Shown here in pieces: positions 13,101 through 28,100 of a DNA stretch of 64,000 bases; position 1 is the first letter of the stretch, and each line of letters starts with the position of its first letter. The DNA is from Lineus longissimus (lineage: Eukaryota > Nemertea > Pilidiophora > Heteronemertea > Lineidae), in assembly GCF_910592395.1 (NCBI RefSeq), contig NC_088323.1, positions 5,766,001-5,830,000 of the forward strand, written 5' to 3'. The notes under the pieces are model-generated. The model had not been told where the DNA came from. It made no database searches and saw only the letters and a list, made by a program, of their open reading frames with translations. The position numbers and the translations under genes are program-made.

Positions 13101-16100
13101 TCCTATATAATATGCTTCAGGCAATTTACCAAAAAGTTACTGTGAATCCCTTTATTTCTTACGTTCATGTAACTCTGGATTTCAGTCAGTATTTTCAGTC
13201 TAAACCAGCAGTCTTGATTAGACAATCAAGGAACACCAGCTCGATATTAACTTACCTATAAGCCGCAACTTTAACAGGACTTTTGCCCTTTGCATCAATA
13301 CTTGAAACGTTGACACTGAAATTATAACTCTCCATGCGTTTCAAAAGCAAATCGGATTAAAGAAGCTACATGCATTATATTTCATTGAGCCACACCGAAA
13401 GAATATCATAATCTGACGACGTGATTCGCGATCACATTTGATTGCCCTTGGTTACACAAAACCATTTCATGTCGCTTTATATCATTTCTGTTCATTTTGT
13501 CAAGTAGATGACCTGTTGCCATGGCAACGCTACTTTTCTTTTGTTATTTACCTTGATTTAGTTACAATTGTTGCAGATCTAGTGCACACAAAGTCGGTCG
13601 TCCTCGGTGGGATATAAAATGTTGCATGGAAGAGACTGCAACAAAAATTGGATTTTCTGATAAATCTTTTATCGCAGACTGTCAACTAAAGTCCAATTTA
13701 CCAAGCAGTGCGTTGCTATCACCGACAATTTAGAGCTTCGAGAAATCAAAATTTCTTTAACCCCTATATCGTCCCCACAGAACGCAATCGTAACTTCGAT
13801 GTCAAAAACATTAATAGTGCCAATTCATAAACTAAATGGCAAATCAAAAGTCCTCCTTTCATTTCATTTACTAATGATGTTAGTTCAAACCGTCGTTAAC
13901 GACCGGCATGAATAAGGGAGTGTTAGTGACACCGGCTTTATCGTCAGAATGCAGAAAACCGGCATCACCGGGAAGTAATAAAGTGGCGGCAACTAATCAG
14001 AATATTTTGTATAACGACTATCTGTTGCCGTGGTTACGGACATAAATAGAGGTATTATTGTCTATTGATAGATTGATAGGAAAATTAAAACACAGCTGTC
14101 GTAGGCACCTGTGGTTGAAGTCGTTTCCCGTGCTGTTACAAGGTGGCGCTTTAACTGTTTTGTACCTTGCTAACAATTGCTTCCCAGGCTTTAAAATTTT
14201 GTATATCTTATATCTTTTCAGGTGAGTTGATTTTTGCGTTCGAGTACAGATTTGGTAAAGTACCTTTGAATTTTGCTTCTTTGAGAAAACACAGATTTTC
14301 ACCCTGGTGTAACCTCTCCCCCTTTAACTTGATGCAGATGCTGACATGAAACTGATACAGATGTTTGACATGAAACTGATGCAGGTGCTTGACATGAAAC
14401 TGATGCAGATGTTTGACATGAAACTGATGCAGATGTTTGACATGAAACTGATGCAGGTGCTTGACATGAAACTGATGCAGATGTTTGACATGAAACTGAT
14501 GCAGATGCTGACATGAAACTGATGCAGATGTTTGACATGAAACTGATGCAGGTGCTTGACATGAAACTGGTACAGGTGCTTGACATGAAACTGGTACAGG
14601 TGTTTGACATGAAACTGATGCAGGTGCTTGACATGAAACTGATGCAGGTGCTTGACATGAAACTGATGCAGGTGCTTGACGTGAAACTGATGCAGGTGCT
14701 TGACATGAAACTGGTACAGGTGTTTGACATGAAACTGATGCAGGTGTTTGACATGAAACTGATGCAGGTGCTTGACATGAAACTGATGCAGGTGCTTGAC
14801 ATGAAACTGATACAGGTGCTTGACATGAAACTGATGCAGGTGCTTGACGTGAAACTGATGCAGGTGTTTGACATGAAACTGATGTAGGTTTTCTACATGA
14901 AACTGATCATCTCGCTTGGCCTGGGCATGTCAGTGATATAGCTCAAGGATATGCTCCTACAAGCCTCAAAGAATCTTTTCAATATCATATTTACCTTATC
15001 TATAACCGTATTTATTATGCATCAATGAAGTTATTTATAGGGCGATGCTAATGTTTTGTACGCGACGCTATTTCAAGAAGTTTCAGAGAATCAGCCGTGT
15101 TTAAATCGAAGTTTTGTCACATTGCATGTGTCGCACCTTGCTTGTGATGCACTTGTCCACAGTAAGAAATACTACTCTCAACCATATGGGAGAAAAGTTG
15201 CAATAAAAGTAGCCAAATTCTTGGGCGGAATTGAGGGCCTATGCAAATACATTTGTAGGTCGATGAATTTGCAATTACAAAATGTAGGCTTTGAGTATTG
15301 TTCTTGGCCTATATCAATAGACACTGTCTACAAAAGCAAATTGTTGACATTTAACCCTTGTTGGTATGAGGAGATGTTGGCGATAGACTTTGGATATGAA
15401 TATGACTTGCCAAAATATTATTGGGTCCTGGGAAAGCTGCCTCACCCTTATTTTATTCTTACTGGTTCATTGGCCGTCAAACGTGTGATTAAAATCGCTG
15501 CGATTATGATCGCATAGCTTGTTTGCGGTGGTCATGGCAGGTGTTTGCAACAAGAATCGCTCAGTGCTGCGATGGTTGATCAATGTCAAACTGAGCGATA
15601 TCAAATAGCTATCTGTGTGGGACTTTAGATCATGGATCCAAATCCCAGTCGATATCTGGTGGTACTTTTCCACCGATAGGAATAAGGTCAGGGACTTGCT
15701 AATTATGTTGTGATATCGGGTCTTGCTTGGGTCTCTCAGACAACTTTTTCCCATGACCAAACTCAGTCCTCTTCAGGCTTCCAGAACGAGTCTGAAGAGT
15801 AAGCAAAACAGGTCCATACTTCAGTAAATTTGGTAACAGAAGTATTACTCTCGATACTTTTCAAAGAGTTTGTCCATGTGAACCTGGCTAATCAAAGCTT
15901 TACGTTGTGTATTACTAATTGAACAAATTGTACCACATTTCTCTCTCAACTTGAGGTGCAACCAATTCAAATGTCATTCCATGCCATGTCTATGGAATGT
16001 ACTGTACATCGCGCTGTACATTTGCATGAAAAGTTTCAGTCAGCTCTTTTTGAAACCATTGCACAACAAAAGGGAATAAATCTTGTGCAAATATTGAACT

Positions 16101-19100
16101 TGCAAGGTTAGCATTACAATTTTTGGGACCTATGGTGCATAACTCCTTCACAAATACTCCAACTAACATGTTGACTTGGCTCTCTAACATTGGTGAAGTA
16201 TGGCTCCCATACAAATACACTATTTACTTGAGAAGTTTCGTTCTATGATTTTTGGTAGCGACGCCTGTTGATGACTGATGTTTAGATCTGGTCATATTCA
16301 GTGATATCTTTTACAATCTTTTGTCCTGTCTCTAAAGTTGGTGAGATGAGACCAATATCTGCCAACTCTCTGCTCTGGTCCACCCCTAAGTTTCCTCTGG
16401 TTGCTTATACATGTCCCCTATTGGTAAATGTTTGAACCACTTCCATAGCAACCTGGTGTTACTATAGTGACATGATGTTCCCTTAGCAACAGAATAATTT
16501 CAGCAAAACTATTCTGTCACCAGAAATATTCATGCTGCTCTCTACCCTGGTGGTCATGTCTGTAACTAATGCCACAGAAATCTCCTCTACTCTACCACCC
16601 ATAGCAACTGGTTATCGCCCATAACAACTTGTTATCACCCATAGCAACGGGTCATCCAACCTCCACTTCCCAAATCAAAAGGAGTTAATATGTTTGTCAA
16701 ATCCATTAGTATGGCTAAACTATCTCAACTTTCTTGTAAACACACATCAACAGTTCACACTAGGGTTAGACTGCAGCACTTTAGTTCACCCATTTAATTA
16801 GACCACATGATATTTAATCTATCATGAAATTATGAGTAATTTGCTTGAAACCAAGACCTACACCGTCAACAATCTGGGTGTGAATCTGGTTGTGACGTGG
16901 ACAGAGCCCATAGATTTTGCCCTGCTGGCTGGTCCTTGTGGATCGGGTGGAAACTTTCCCCAGATGCCATCCATCAAGTCTGCAACTTGAGATGTAATTG
17001 TTCATGACTGTTTGCCTAATGTCAGAGAATAACAACCAGAGCACTAATTAGCCGGTGAAAGAATAATTGAGAGCACAGCTTTATCTGGCCCAGGCCATAA
17101 TTAGCCACCATAATTTCATGCTGGTTCGTATTGTCTAATGCTGGCATCTAACAATAGCCCATTCAGAAATTTGTGACGGACTAATAACCCTTCGACCCTG
17201 CATACATTCACATACATTCACGGCAACATCAGCAGCCGAGAGTCATAGTACACTGCTGGAAATAGTGGTCATTTCATGAGCTGATGATGAAATATTTGGA
17301 AGGAAAGGTACCATCCTCCCAACGCAGGCCTTTATATCACTTCTCAATATACATACTCACACGTTTTAAGAAGCGATTCAAAGACCATAGGAGGATATCG
17401 AATCCTTTACCCTCTTCCTGTTCTAAAGCCATCACTGCACATATTGGTCCCAGTTTGAGGACCTTTGTGAGACCCAGTCTTCATTGACATTGCCATCACT
17501 CTTGCCAATATTGATCGCATCAATTTCTCATGTTGTTATGTAATCCTCCTATGACAATACTGGACCAAGCTCAAGGTGATTAGGACAATATTGACTCTGT
17601 TGCTGAGGGGACAAAAAGTCAGTTCACACAGGTGGATGTTTTCACATGCTGTAAGACACGGTGTGGGTCAGATTAAACGGCTATAATCAATCTCCAATCG
17701 GAAATGATGTAGTTTGATCGCAGAAATTCATTGATCAATACCACTTATTTCGTCAATTGATGACCTTTTTTTGGGGCCATGATCGGGGATTGTAAACTCG
17801 TTCCAATTTTAATCATAGCAGCCGAAGGAAAAAACTTGTTTCAAGCCAGGCCTGTCTGAGACTTTGACCTGCTCGGTCGGGTGTCCTGGCATCTTATCCA
17901 AATCAGTCCAGAAGTCTTCTGGAGCTCATGAGATTGTAAGGCTGGTAGGCTTGGCAATCTCAAAGCCTTCCATCCTTTGAACTGAGCGTCCCATGACCAT
18001 TTAGTATGGCTGTTGATCATTTGATTAAGTCACTTTATACCTATAAGTACAACATGCTGGGCCACATTTCACACCTTTCATATTCGCCCCCTGGCATGGG
18101 TCCAGAAATCCAATGAATTTAAGATCTTTGCAAGACAACCCAACAAAAGAACAGGAATTGCATTAGCGTGGACTTGACCTAGCATTAGCTCCCCACCCAA
18201 GTGCAACATTGCCCTTTCACAAAAAAACATGCTAAATCCTAAAGAAAAACCATCCCGTCTTTAAATTTGAGAACAATCGAAAAAGTAAGAGAAGTTTTTC
18301 ACTGTCAAATTCCTTTACTTTCCTTGACATATTTCAACAAGGCTTTCTTCGGTAAAATGTTTTATTGTCTACGAATAAAAAGTCGCAGAAACAACATCTT
18401 GTGTTTTGGATTTAATTGGACCTTTCTGTCCTTTGTTTGTTGGTCTTTTGTTTTTCCTGGTCATTACCCCCATTGTCAATATTGATCCTTTGTATTGGCT
18501 ATTGACCTTTTATATTGGCTATGTCCGTATATCTGTGTGTTTGTTGTGGTCAGTACTCACAATATATTCGATTTGGACATGTGGGCTGGAACTTGTCTGG
18601 TAGGTTGCATTGTTTTGCTAAATTCTAAACCCTACTTTCTGTACCATATTCCTTGAAATCCGTACCCTATTCTCTGAATTCTCTACCAAATTCCCTTAAA
18701 TCTGTACCTGATTCTCATGACATTTATGACATGTCAAAATATCTTGTTCTGGGCCGATCCAGCTAAAGCTTGGGCTCTTTACGTCCGTTGGGCAAGGAGT
18801 TTGCCAGTCCATATAGATGTGCAAGTCCACAACAGCTAGGCTACTGTGTGTGGGTCTTTTTCAACCTTAACTGATGACCATAACCAAAGGTGAGCATTGG
18901 CCAACCAGTACACGCCCGAAACAGCCTTCGTCATTTGGAGAGACCTTTGACCCTGAAATCAGTTTACCTGTGCCTTAATCTTTCCCCCCTCCCATAAAAG
19001 TGATATGATATCTTTATAGGCCTATCTTCTGGTTCCCCTGCACTCCTTCCATCAAAAATTCTGTATGTCCCAACATCTTCTTGGACCCATCTTGACCACC

Positions 19101-22100
19101 AGGGTTGTTACACCAGTGCCATTCACATGCTCCTCAGCCTTGTATTTCACATTAAACAAAATAGTCTCAAATTCCAATTGGCCTCGGGATAAATCATGTC
19201 AAACTGTGATGAATAGAAATGTAACCTGAGTGCGATTTCTGAATGCCCTATAACTCGTTGAGTCGGCATGTGTAAGAGTGACCTACTTTGGTGAAGCAGG
19301 AATCTCACTCGGGGTGTAACAGCGTCTAGTAGCAATGGTTGGTCTGAACTGACAGTGCGGAGATGATTGCTGGCCAGTATTTGTATGTGGATGATAGTTA
19401 TAACCGAAGGAAAGGATATAGTCAAACTTTTGGGGTAAGTCGACAGAGGTTTTTTAGGAAGTCGATGTGGAGTGTTAAAGTTGAGCGCATGTTTCAGAAG
19501 ATGGATAGATATGAAAGCAGATAACCGGTACAATGTATATGTAACAGAGTACAGGTATGGGGTAGGCCTATGTGAGAGTAAGCATCACTGCATGTATAGG
19601 CCAACTTAGACTATTGTCAGACATGAATATAGGCCTACTCCGCCATGTAACTTTTGGGCGGACAGAGTGTACTGATAACCATAGATGAAACTTGCTGGCA
19701 GTAGCATAAACATGCTGATATTGTACAGGTATAAACACTCATTGTGCACATGAAGCCGGCCGGTATACCGGTATACCCTGTATATAACGATGCACGCAAC
19801 CCAGCATAGGGTTCATCCCACGCTATAGCAATAGCATCTAAGTACCCTACTTTACTCACTGGCTGCAGGCTACATGTGCACACACTCACGTAGGCAGCAA
19901 TATAAGTGCATGTACAGTTAGCGATAGCATCTACATGTATTGATGTAGCTTCGACAATTTCATACCATATGTTCCGGCAGAGCTTCCTCCTCATGGGATT
20001 TCTAAATCATACTTCATAAGTTTATAGAAATCGATTTTTTGGCTGCTTTCATAAAAATTGGGTGTCGAATTCCCCTCTCACGTTGACCTTCATAATTGGA
20101 ATGCCTTTAGTGAATGGGGTATGATACATCCATCCATGAAAAATTAAGAGAAAAATGTGAAAAGTTCAGTGAAAAGGGGCATAATATATTATTATATTAG
20201 GTTGGGGGTCGTCGTACACACTTTTGTGGCCAGCTACATCAGAGACTTTGAGCGACTGGTGTTGAGAAGTTGGAGAGACGGTATGGTTCATCCTAAACCA
20301 CATGGCCTTATACTCCCTTTAAATGTAGGGTTATGGTTATGTATGCTATGGCCTTGGCCTACAACAGCCCTCACTGATAATAATGAAAATCAACAATAAT
20401 CTCCATCTCATTAGGTATGCGTGATGTATATGCGAATAAACGGCACGGCCATTCGGTCAGAGATTAATTGAATTTCTGACATCTGACACCAAATCATGTA
20501 TGTATGCACGGAAACATTTGTGGTCGCATTCTGGTGCGTTAACCATTTTGCACCAAAATTTGCTTGTAAGAGTTTAAAATGGGTCAGAAAAGCATTGGGA
20601 TAGGATACAGGCCACTGGCCTACAGATTGCACTCTAAATTAACACCTCCCCCATGCTCAGGTCCAATTCTTGGAGCCTTTTGTGTCAAGATACCTTCACA
20701 GTCACATGGTCAAGCCTCTGCTGTGTGATGCTGTTTTCTGCTAAAATGTGTGAAGTACTCTGCAAAACTTCTTCTTCTACTATGACAGCTTCGACTGTCC
20801 TCCTGCTCTTCCGAGGGAATCTCGACATACTTGGTGCCTGCAACTGTGGCACATGAGAAAAATACGCCCTGACATTTCCCATGGACAGCCCCATGATCAT
20901 GCACACACCACCCTGTTTACTTGGAGTCTGAGTCATGTTTGGACTATTCAGATCAACCTGTCCAACTCTGTCCAAGTACTCTCAAGTCCTCCAAGCCCAC
21001 TTTTACTTTCTCAATGGATGTATTTTGTATGTCAAGGGAAAAATCTGTGTGTATTCAGTGCAGGGAAGGCTGGTTTGCCCACCTTTTAAAGCCCTGTGGC
21101 CAACTTGGCTTGCTGAAATCTATGTGGCTTTGCAAAGGACACCTCCTCTGTCGCCTGTTCTTCTCTGCTCGGTCATCAAGAACACTTGCCTTGTCTGCTC
21201 TACCCTTGGCTGGCCCCAATATCAGTGTACATTCAGAATACATTCTGCTGTAAAATGTACACCATTGCCTTCCCAACCTTGTTATCAAGAGTCTAGACTT
21301 GACCTGGTTGCAGTTTTTTCTGTGACCCAAGTTTAGACTTGGAATGTTCATGATTGAATGTTACACTTGTAGTTTTATACTCTACCCGCTCTTGAAAAAG
21401 TTTGAGTATCATCAGTGGTTGGTTGCAAATTACATAGCAACCGAACTCTGATGGATTTTATGGACTGTTCTGATTTCACGGGGCAGGAGTGTTGGCCAAG
21501 GCCAGCTGGTAACACTTCATCCCAGATTTCGTTTTCATGCCAGCTGTCTGCGCTCTGTAATTCCCAATGCAAGGCTGTTCTGCTGTGCTCATGTAAGCGC
21601 CAAATGTTGGCACCACCTCAAATTGTGTGGGGATGGGAGAGAAGAAAGTTCAGGCAAGTGGGACTGTAGAGTTCTGCGTATGGCCAGAGAAGAACCACTT
21701 CTAGTATGATAGTAGGGCTGACATCTTCTTCTCGACCTACTCTCAGTCATAGTGACTGGGGCACTGTTAAAAAAATCGGAAGTAATCAGGCAAAATAGTT
21801 GAAATATATTGTGTGGGAGGCTGTATGTTTGCAAAATGATTATGGTTGTCTGGAGGAGAAATGTCTAGCCATGTTGCAGTCAATATATCTGCCGTAATTT
21901 ATCCTCATTGAGAAAGACAACGCATGGTGCCTACTGGAAGCCCTACACTTAAGGAGTACAACTTACACTTTTTGGGGACATTGTACACCTTATTGTAGTG
22001 ATAGTACACCAAGATTAGATGGAGTTGTCTCCAAAATACTTGAAGAACATACCATATATGCAAAAATAACTAACTCCTACTATGTTTTGTTGCAATTTCA

Positions 22101-25100
22101 CAACAATTTTTAGGAAGGCAGATCTGCCAAAGCATTTGAAACTCTGATAGTAGGGCTATGGTAAAAGTGCATGATTGGAAAGCAACTGATGTTTTATCTG
22201 ACAACCACGGATTCAGTTTTATGAGGTCTAATACCAACCTTCACCGTCTGTGTCCCAGACAATAGAAAATATCAGTTGAAGTAGGCTAATAGTCTGAAAC
22301 AATGGCTGAGTATAACTATACCAGTTGTACTCTGTAGACCTGATGTATGTTGACCTTACTTGATGGCTTTCAAGTTTTAACCCTCCTGAATTTCAAATTC
22401 AAGATCAGTTGATGTTGGGATGCTGGGATGCTACTGCTATACACGCATTGCCGTACACTCAAGACCAGCCGCCATTCAAGGTGTTACGATCGCATCTATA
22501 AGCTCCTATGGTTGGAGTGTTGACTGAACACTTGTCAAGACCACTTCCCCTCAGGGGTCACTTCTCTAAGAAGACTATCCTCCTGAATTTCAAGATCAGT
22601 CGATGTTGGGATGCTTGGATGCTACTGCATCGCTATACACGCATTGCCGTACACTCAAGACCAGCTGCCATTCAAGGTGTTACGATCGCATCTATAAGCT
22701 CCTATGGTTGGAGTGTTGACTGAACACTTGTCAAGACCACTTCCCCTCGGGGGTCACTTCTCTAAGAAGACTATGCTGACAGACTTGGACGTAAGCCTGA
22801 CACGAACAGCATCCAAAGCTGGAAGAGTAATGCTTTTTGATCAAAAGAGTTTGTTTAGTTGTTTGTTTGATGGACGAAAGGTTGTGCATCATCACGGCCA
22901 TCATAGGTGCTGTCAAGATATTCCTTTTGCTGTGGACACTTTTATAAAATGTTCCAAGTAAGATGCTGTAGCACCTTTTGCAACATAGAGAGCGTCGATC
23001 GACCTTGATTCAGCTATAGTCCCTCTTCACCTTTCTTATATATCGAAGGCAAGCGACATCAGACTAATCGAATCGATTCCAAGAAATGTTCCGGTTATTG
23101 AGGAGGTAACTTACTCGTAGGTGGGAGCCAATCCGCCACAGGGAACGGCAAAACATACAGGTGATCCTACTATACTGTAATCTTCCGATTGTAATGTGGT
23201 CAGATTTTGCAATCGAACCTTCGTTGCCAGCCACTGTCCTTCTTGAGGATTGATCCATTGTCCAGCTGTTTCAACTAAAGTAGAATCAGTCTCTGTAGGT
23301 CTTGTTCTCGACTTAACTAGCAATGGTGGCATTCCTAGTGGCGTAAGAATGATAACATTCCCTGCTAGCACTCAGTTTATCCAGATGCCTTGCTACCTGT
23401 TACTGTGTGTAATTGTTTAGCTCCTGTGCTCTCTGCTGTTGTTATTTATATCACTTGTTTACTGTGCTCAGACTGGGTGCCAATGGCAACTAATCCTTAA
23501 GACACAAGAGAAAATGAGAAAAAACAGCACATTGGAGTCTGAGATATACTCTTGGCTGTTTTGTGGAAAAGTCATATCATCGATGTTTTTTGGAAGTGGT
23601 AAATCATCAAGATGATTGTCAATACTATTCACAACTTCAACAAAATGTTGACAAAGACAAGAGTTGATAAATGCTGATCTTTCCTCTTCTGCTGATTGGA
23701 GGCAGTACTGTGTTATCAACTGTCAGTAAAGCTACTTTCAAGGTCATATGTCTGGCTTGACATTATGTTCGTAACTTTGACAGTGATTCCGCATGAGATC
23801 AGACGACCTCACTTGGCATGCCTCATCTGGACGCAGAATCTCAGAGGTCGTATTGTCCCTTCAGCAAGCTCTTTGAAGTCCTACCTCCGCCTGTAATGTG
23901 CGGTTTTTGGATAAGATGTCATTTTAAGGCGATAAGTCGTAGTATGAAACACCAACAGAAAGGCCAACTGCTTGTTCCAACTTTGCAACCTACGGTGATT
24001 TTCCTCTGTACACTGTATAGTGTAACACCTAATGTGTATAGGCATCCCGGTTAAATTCCCATGGTCGTGACATGAACGTTTGATTAATTATTCAACATCA
24101 ATTCAGTGGAGATGGCCTGTTATTCTAGTGCACTTGTGGAGCCATTTGACTATCTAATGGTGTCCACGCATGGGGATCAATCACGTTGGACTTTGCTGCA
24201 CTGCAGGTTGCAAGCAAAAACTATTCGAAGCCGTGGGGAGGTTGTGTGATTTACATCATGACACATGGTTACTTGGCAGGGTGAGCTAGTAATGTAACTG
24301 GCTTAGGTGACAAATATATTTATTCTCCCCCTCTTCCAAATTAGATATTTTCCGAGACCAGTGCTGTCAAGGAGTTGCCCATGGGCGTGGGTAAGGGGGT
24401 TGGGGGTCAAACAATTACACCTCTTTTTCCACAAAAAACTTTGAAAATTTTGATAATTGAAAATCATTGGGCTTGCATGTCATCAAAGTTGAAATTGGCC
24501 GCCGCCAAAATTCCGTCCTGTACCGTCTTGCCTTTTACCTGAATGCCCCGTCCCCCTCGGGTGGCCACCTAGCCGAAGGCCATCTTGTAGAGTCCTTTGC
24601 TAAAGGGGTATCATTAATTAGCTTGATTAGCGCAAGTGGCATCATTGCTGAGCGCTATTATTCTGAGGCAGTGCCTGGGGACTAGCTATTTCGCACTTTT
24701 CACTGTGGCTAGGCCTACTCGCTACTTTTGTTCACCTATAATGACAATGATAACGATTTTACAATGGATTGTAAAGGCTTTCATGAAGGCATCTTTTGTT
24801 GTGTTTCTCAATTGGCCATTTTGTGGTCGTATTGTGCCATTTATGGCCGAGTTAGTGATCCAAGTTTGGGTCAGAATAAGGCAGTAGGGGGCAATTCTAA
24901 AATCCATACAAAAATGCCGAGAGGAGTCTCCCAATCTCTGTGTGGACTTTTCTCCACTATTTTACAGGCCGACAGAGAACATTTTCTGGTGGGTTGAAAT
25001 ATTTCATTGAACAGTCTGGGAAAATAACGCCTTCTGAGTTGGTTTTATCTAGTTGGTGAAATTTGGCATGGAAGGCTGAGAATTGGGATTGTTGCGTTGC

Positions 25101-28100
25101 TTGAAAGCTATTGATGGCCCTTTGAAATATATCATTTAGTATTTAGCATAAATGTTTGCTGTGTTGAATGAAGTGGGGGTCGGTGGGGGGGGGGGGGCGA
25201 AAAGACATTTCTTTCATCCAATCATTAGAGAAATACAGTTTATAGTTTGTGTTAACTCTTATACCCTCTAAGAAGTAGGAACTTGGTACTCAAGATAACA
25301 GAGTTACTTTGCACCTAGCTTATTCTAGTGCGTAGGCAGGTTATAGGGACATCCAAATCTTAAAGATTAAGTTGTTTCCTATGTTTACTTGGCCAGGAAA
25401 TCGTATGTGGGCAGATATCCTGCTATAAACAAATATGGTGTTCCAGATGGTCTACTAACCTTATGTGGTTTGTCAAAACAGCAAAACTTGATCTAGATTT
25501 GAAAAAATATCTTATTAGTCATAATTGGGCTTGAGGTCATGACGATGATTTCCTAGTACTAATCTTAAAACAATCGATCTGATGTATATTTATATAGGCC
25601 TTGATTTTGAGGTTTGGTCATATTTGGGTTTTTGGGTTTCTCAATCCACCCTATCAAAAAAGGAAAAAGATTTGCATTTTTGCTTTCATCTTCATAGCTT
25701 TCTTCTTCCTCTTCAAAAAGTACAGATTTCTTCTAAAAGGAGGACTAAACCGTTTCCCGATCCAAGGTATTCTGCGTGCATCCTCACAATGCTGGAAAAA
25801 AGCGTGATGTATTGTAACTTCCCTTTATCATCATTAATAATAAAGTTTCGTAACACCTTTCTCATGTCACGAAAAGTCATTATTATCCTATTGCTGATCA
25901 ACACAGAGCCACCATCAAAGATGCATTATTTTCCACGGCAGGGAAGCCCTTCTTTCACTCAAAAAATAATCGCATAATGGCTTGAGGAATTGTTAGTCCA
26001 TCAAATACACTCAAGTCATTGTTTGTAGTATCTCTGAGAGCCATTGCTCAGTGTCCTCTGAATCAGTGTGAAAGAATTTCTGATTTCCACATGTCCCGGC
26101 CCACAAACAGTGTAAATTGTGTTAATGTGCGATAGTTGTGGAATTTTCTCCCTAAAACCAGGTCGTCGCGATATTGAGGTCACGCTGAGGTGGTGAACTA
26201 TTGGCGGCCTGTACACTGTTGATAACACACCAAAGGAATCGTACAGACCGGTCTGTTGTATGGTCGTTCAGTCCCCTAAAAAAAAAATCTCATTTCGGAT
26301 AGTTTTAACTTGCCCGCTATTATGAAAATTACGAAGGATCCAGTTACGATATCAATCAAGGACAAATGTTGCGATTGTGACTGTGAGGTGGGTGTTTTTG
26401 TTATTTTTTCCGTGTTTTTATTGATTTTATGAGCTTTAATGTGGAATGCTCTCTCAATGGCAGCTGCAGTTTCAATGGGATATACACAGTCCAGTCATCC
26501 TTGTATCGGGTTGGAGATGTGCCAGAGATGATGTGATAAATACACTGAAATGCACGTATGACGCAGGATTTCCTGAAAGAGTCATGATTTTGAAATTGGG
26601 TTTCACCTTTGCCACTCTAAGTCATACCGTTAGACTAGAGTGTGATATTGATGATTTTTTAAGGCACTATGCATTTCCACTCAACTTGGTGATGGACTGC
26701 ATGCTACTGATTATTGCTTCTAGAATGAGACTACATAATGATCGTTTATAACCAGTGTATCTGCTTCACCTTGCCATCCAGAGGACTTAATATGAGGAAG
26801 GTTTCAACTCCCAAACTGGTGGATTGAAAGCTAAACTCTAAAGTCTGACCAGGCTTCATTTGGCATGTGATGTCCTGATCAGGTTTTTCATCCCGCCAAG
26901 GATGCAGATGCCCCAGAGATATTGTTGTACCACTAGCCTGATTCCTTAACAAATCACACAAGTGATTGCACACAATAGCCTATTGTGAACGATAACCTTT
27001 TGACAGGATTTGTACATCCTGTGATAAAAAATGGTTCACATTGTATCCTGCAGCCTGCAGCCACATCCCAGCAGGGGCGATGTGATGGACAATAGCGCCC
27101 TGTGATACATTCTACACACTTTATCAGAGTGCTCTTAATGTCCCACTGATCAATTCTCATTGACACCATCGCACTGTTTCACAGTGTCCAGGATCCTCTT
27201 ACTTCTGTATGTTGCCTTTTCTCATGAAGGACTGTTTGTTGGGAACTTTCTCTTGGCTGTATTGCCTTGTCTTTGGTTCAAGGTCAACTTGAGGTTCTAC
27301 TCCTTCCTTTGACATCTACGTCTTTTGAGGAATTTTCTTCTCTAAGGATAGATACAATCTCTTATATAAAACACTACATCTCCAAGTGGTTATTGCTAGA
27401 TCTGAAGACCTTAGGCAGATTGTTGTTCCACCTTTTTCGACATTTCCCAAAAACCTTCAAAAAGATTCAGACATCAGATCACTTGATGACTGATCCCGGT
27501 CCCAATTCACGAATGAGTGTTATCACCCTAATGGACAAAAGACACAATGCTCGTCACTCTCTTCTCTTAATTAGCTGCCGAAATAGATTGCTTGTATTTC
27601 GCCGCTGAAGCACAACCCGACACAAATGATTCGATTTGGGCTGAGAGTGTCAAGTCCACTTACGCGATAATAGGCGCAGGCAGATTAGGATTGGCGATGC
27701 CCGTCGTTCACCCGGGGAAACACACGGAGAAAATCTCGTATTGATTCCGAGTGTTGGCACAGGAAATAATCGCTTGTACGAAGGAAACTGAGGAAATTGA
27801 TGCATTGTGGGTTTTAACACGACTTTGCTTGTTTGGTTTGTTCTGCATTGTTACAGTGATGAGGTGAAAGTGAATGATCATTGCGCTTTTCATGAAAACG
27901 TATCGCGACGTAATGAATTTTTACCTGTCCGTGAAGTTGACATGAGGAACGTGCCGTGCCCTTGGGGTATGGTTGGCCTACGTAAGACATCCTGGTCTTC
28001 GTCCATGGTCCATGATTAGTCAGTAGCGAGGATCAAGCTTTCAAGGGAGGCCTTGGTTGTATGGTTCCCTCAGTCGGTTCAGCAGATCAGAGATATGGAG

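Noticed and set aside
14299-14887. Repeat-encoded proteins on both strands
   Set aside because: Artefact of a 24-bp unit; no start context or family.
15056-15517. 153-codon open frame on the + strand
   Set aside because: Runs into a dispersed repeat at its 3' end and has no recognised domain.
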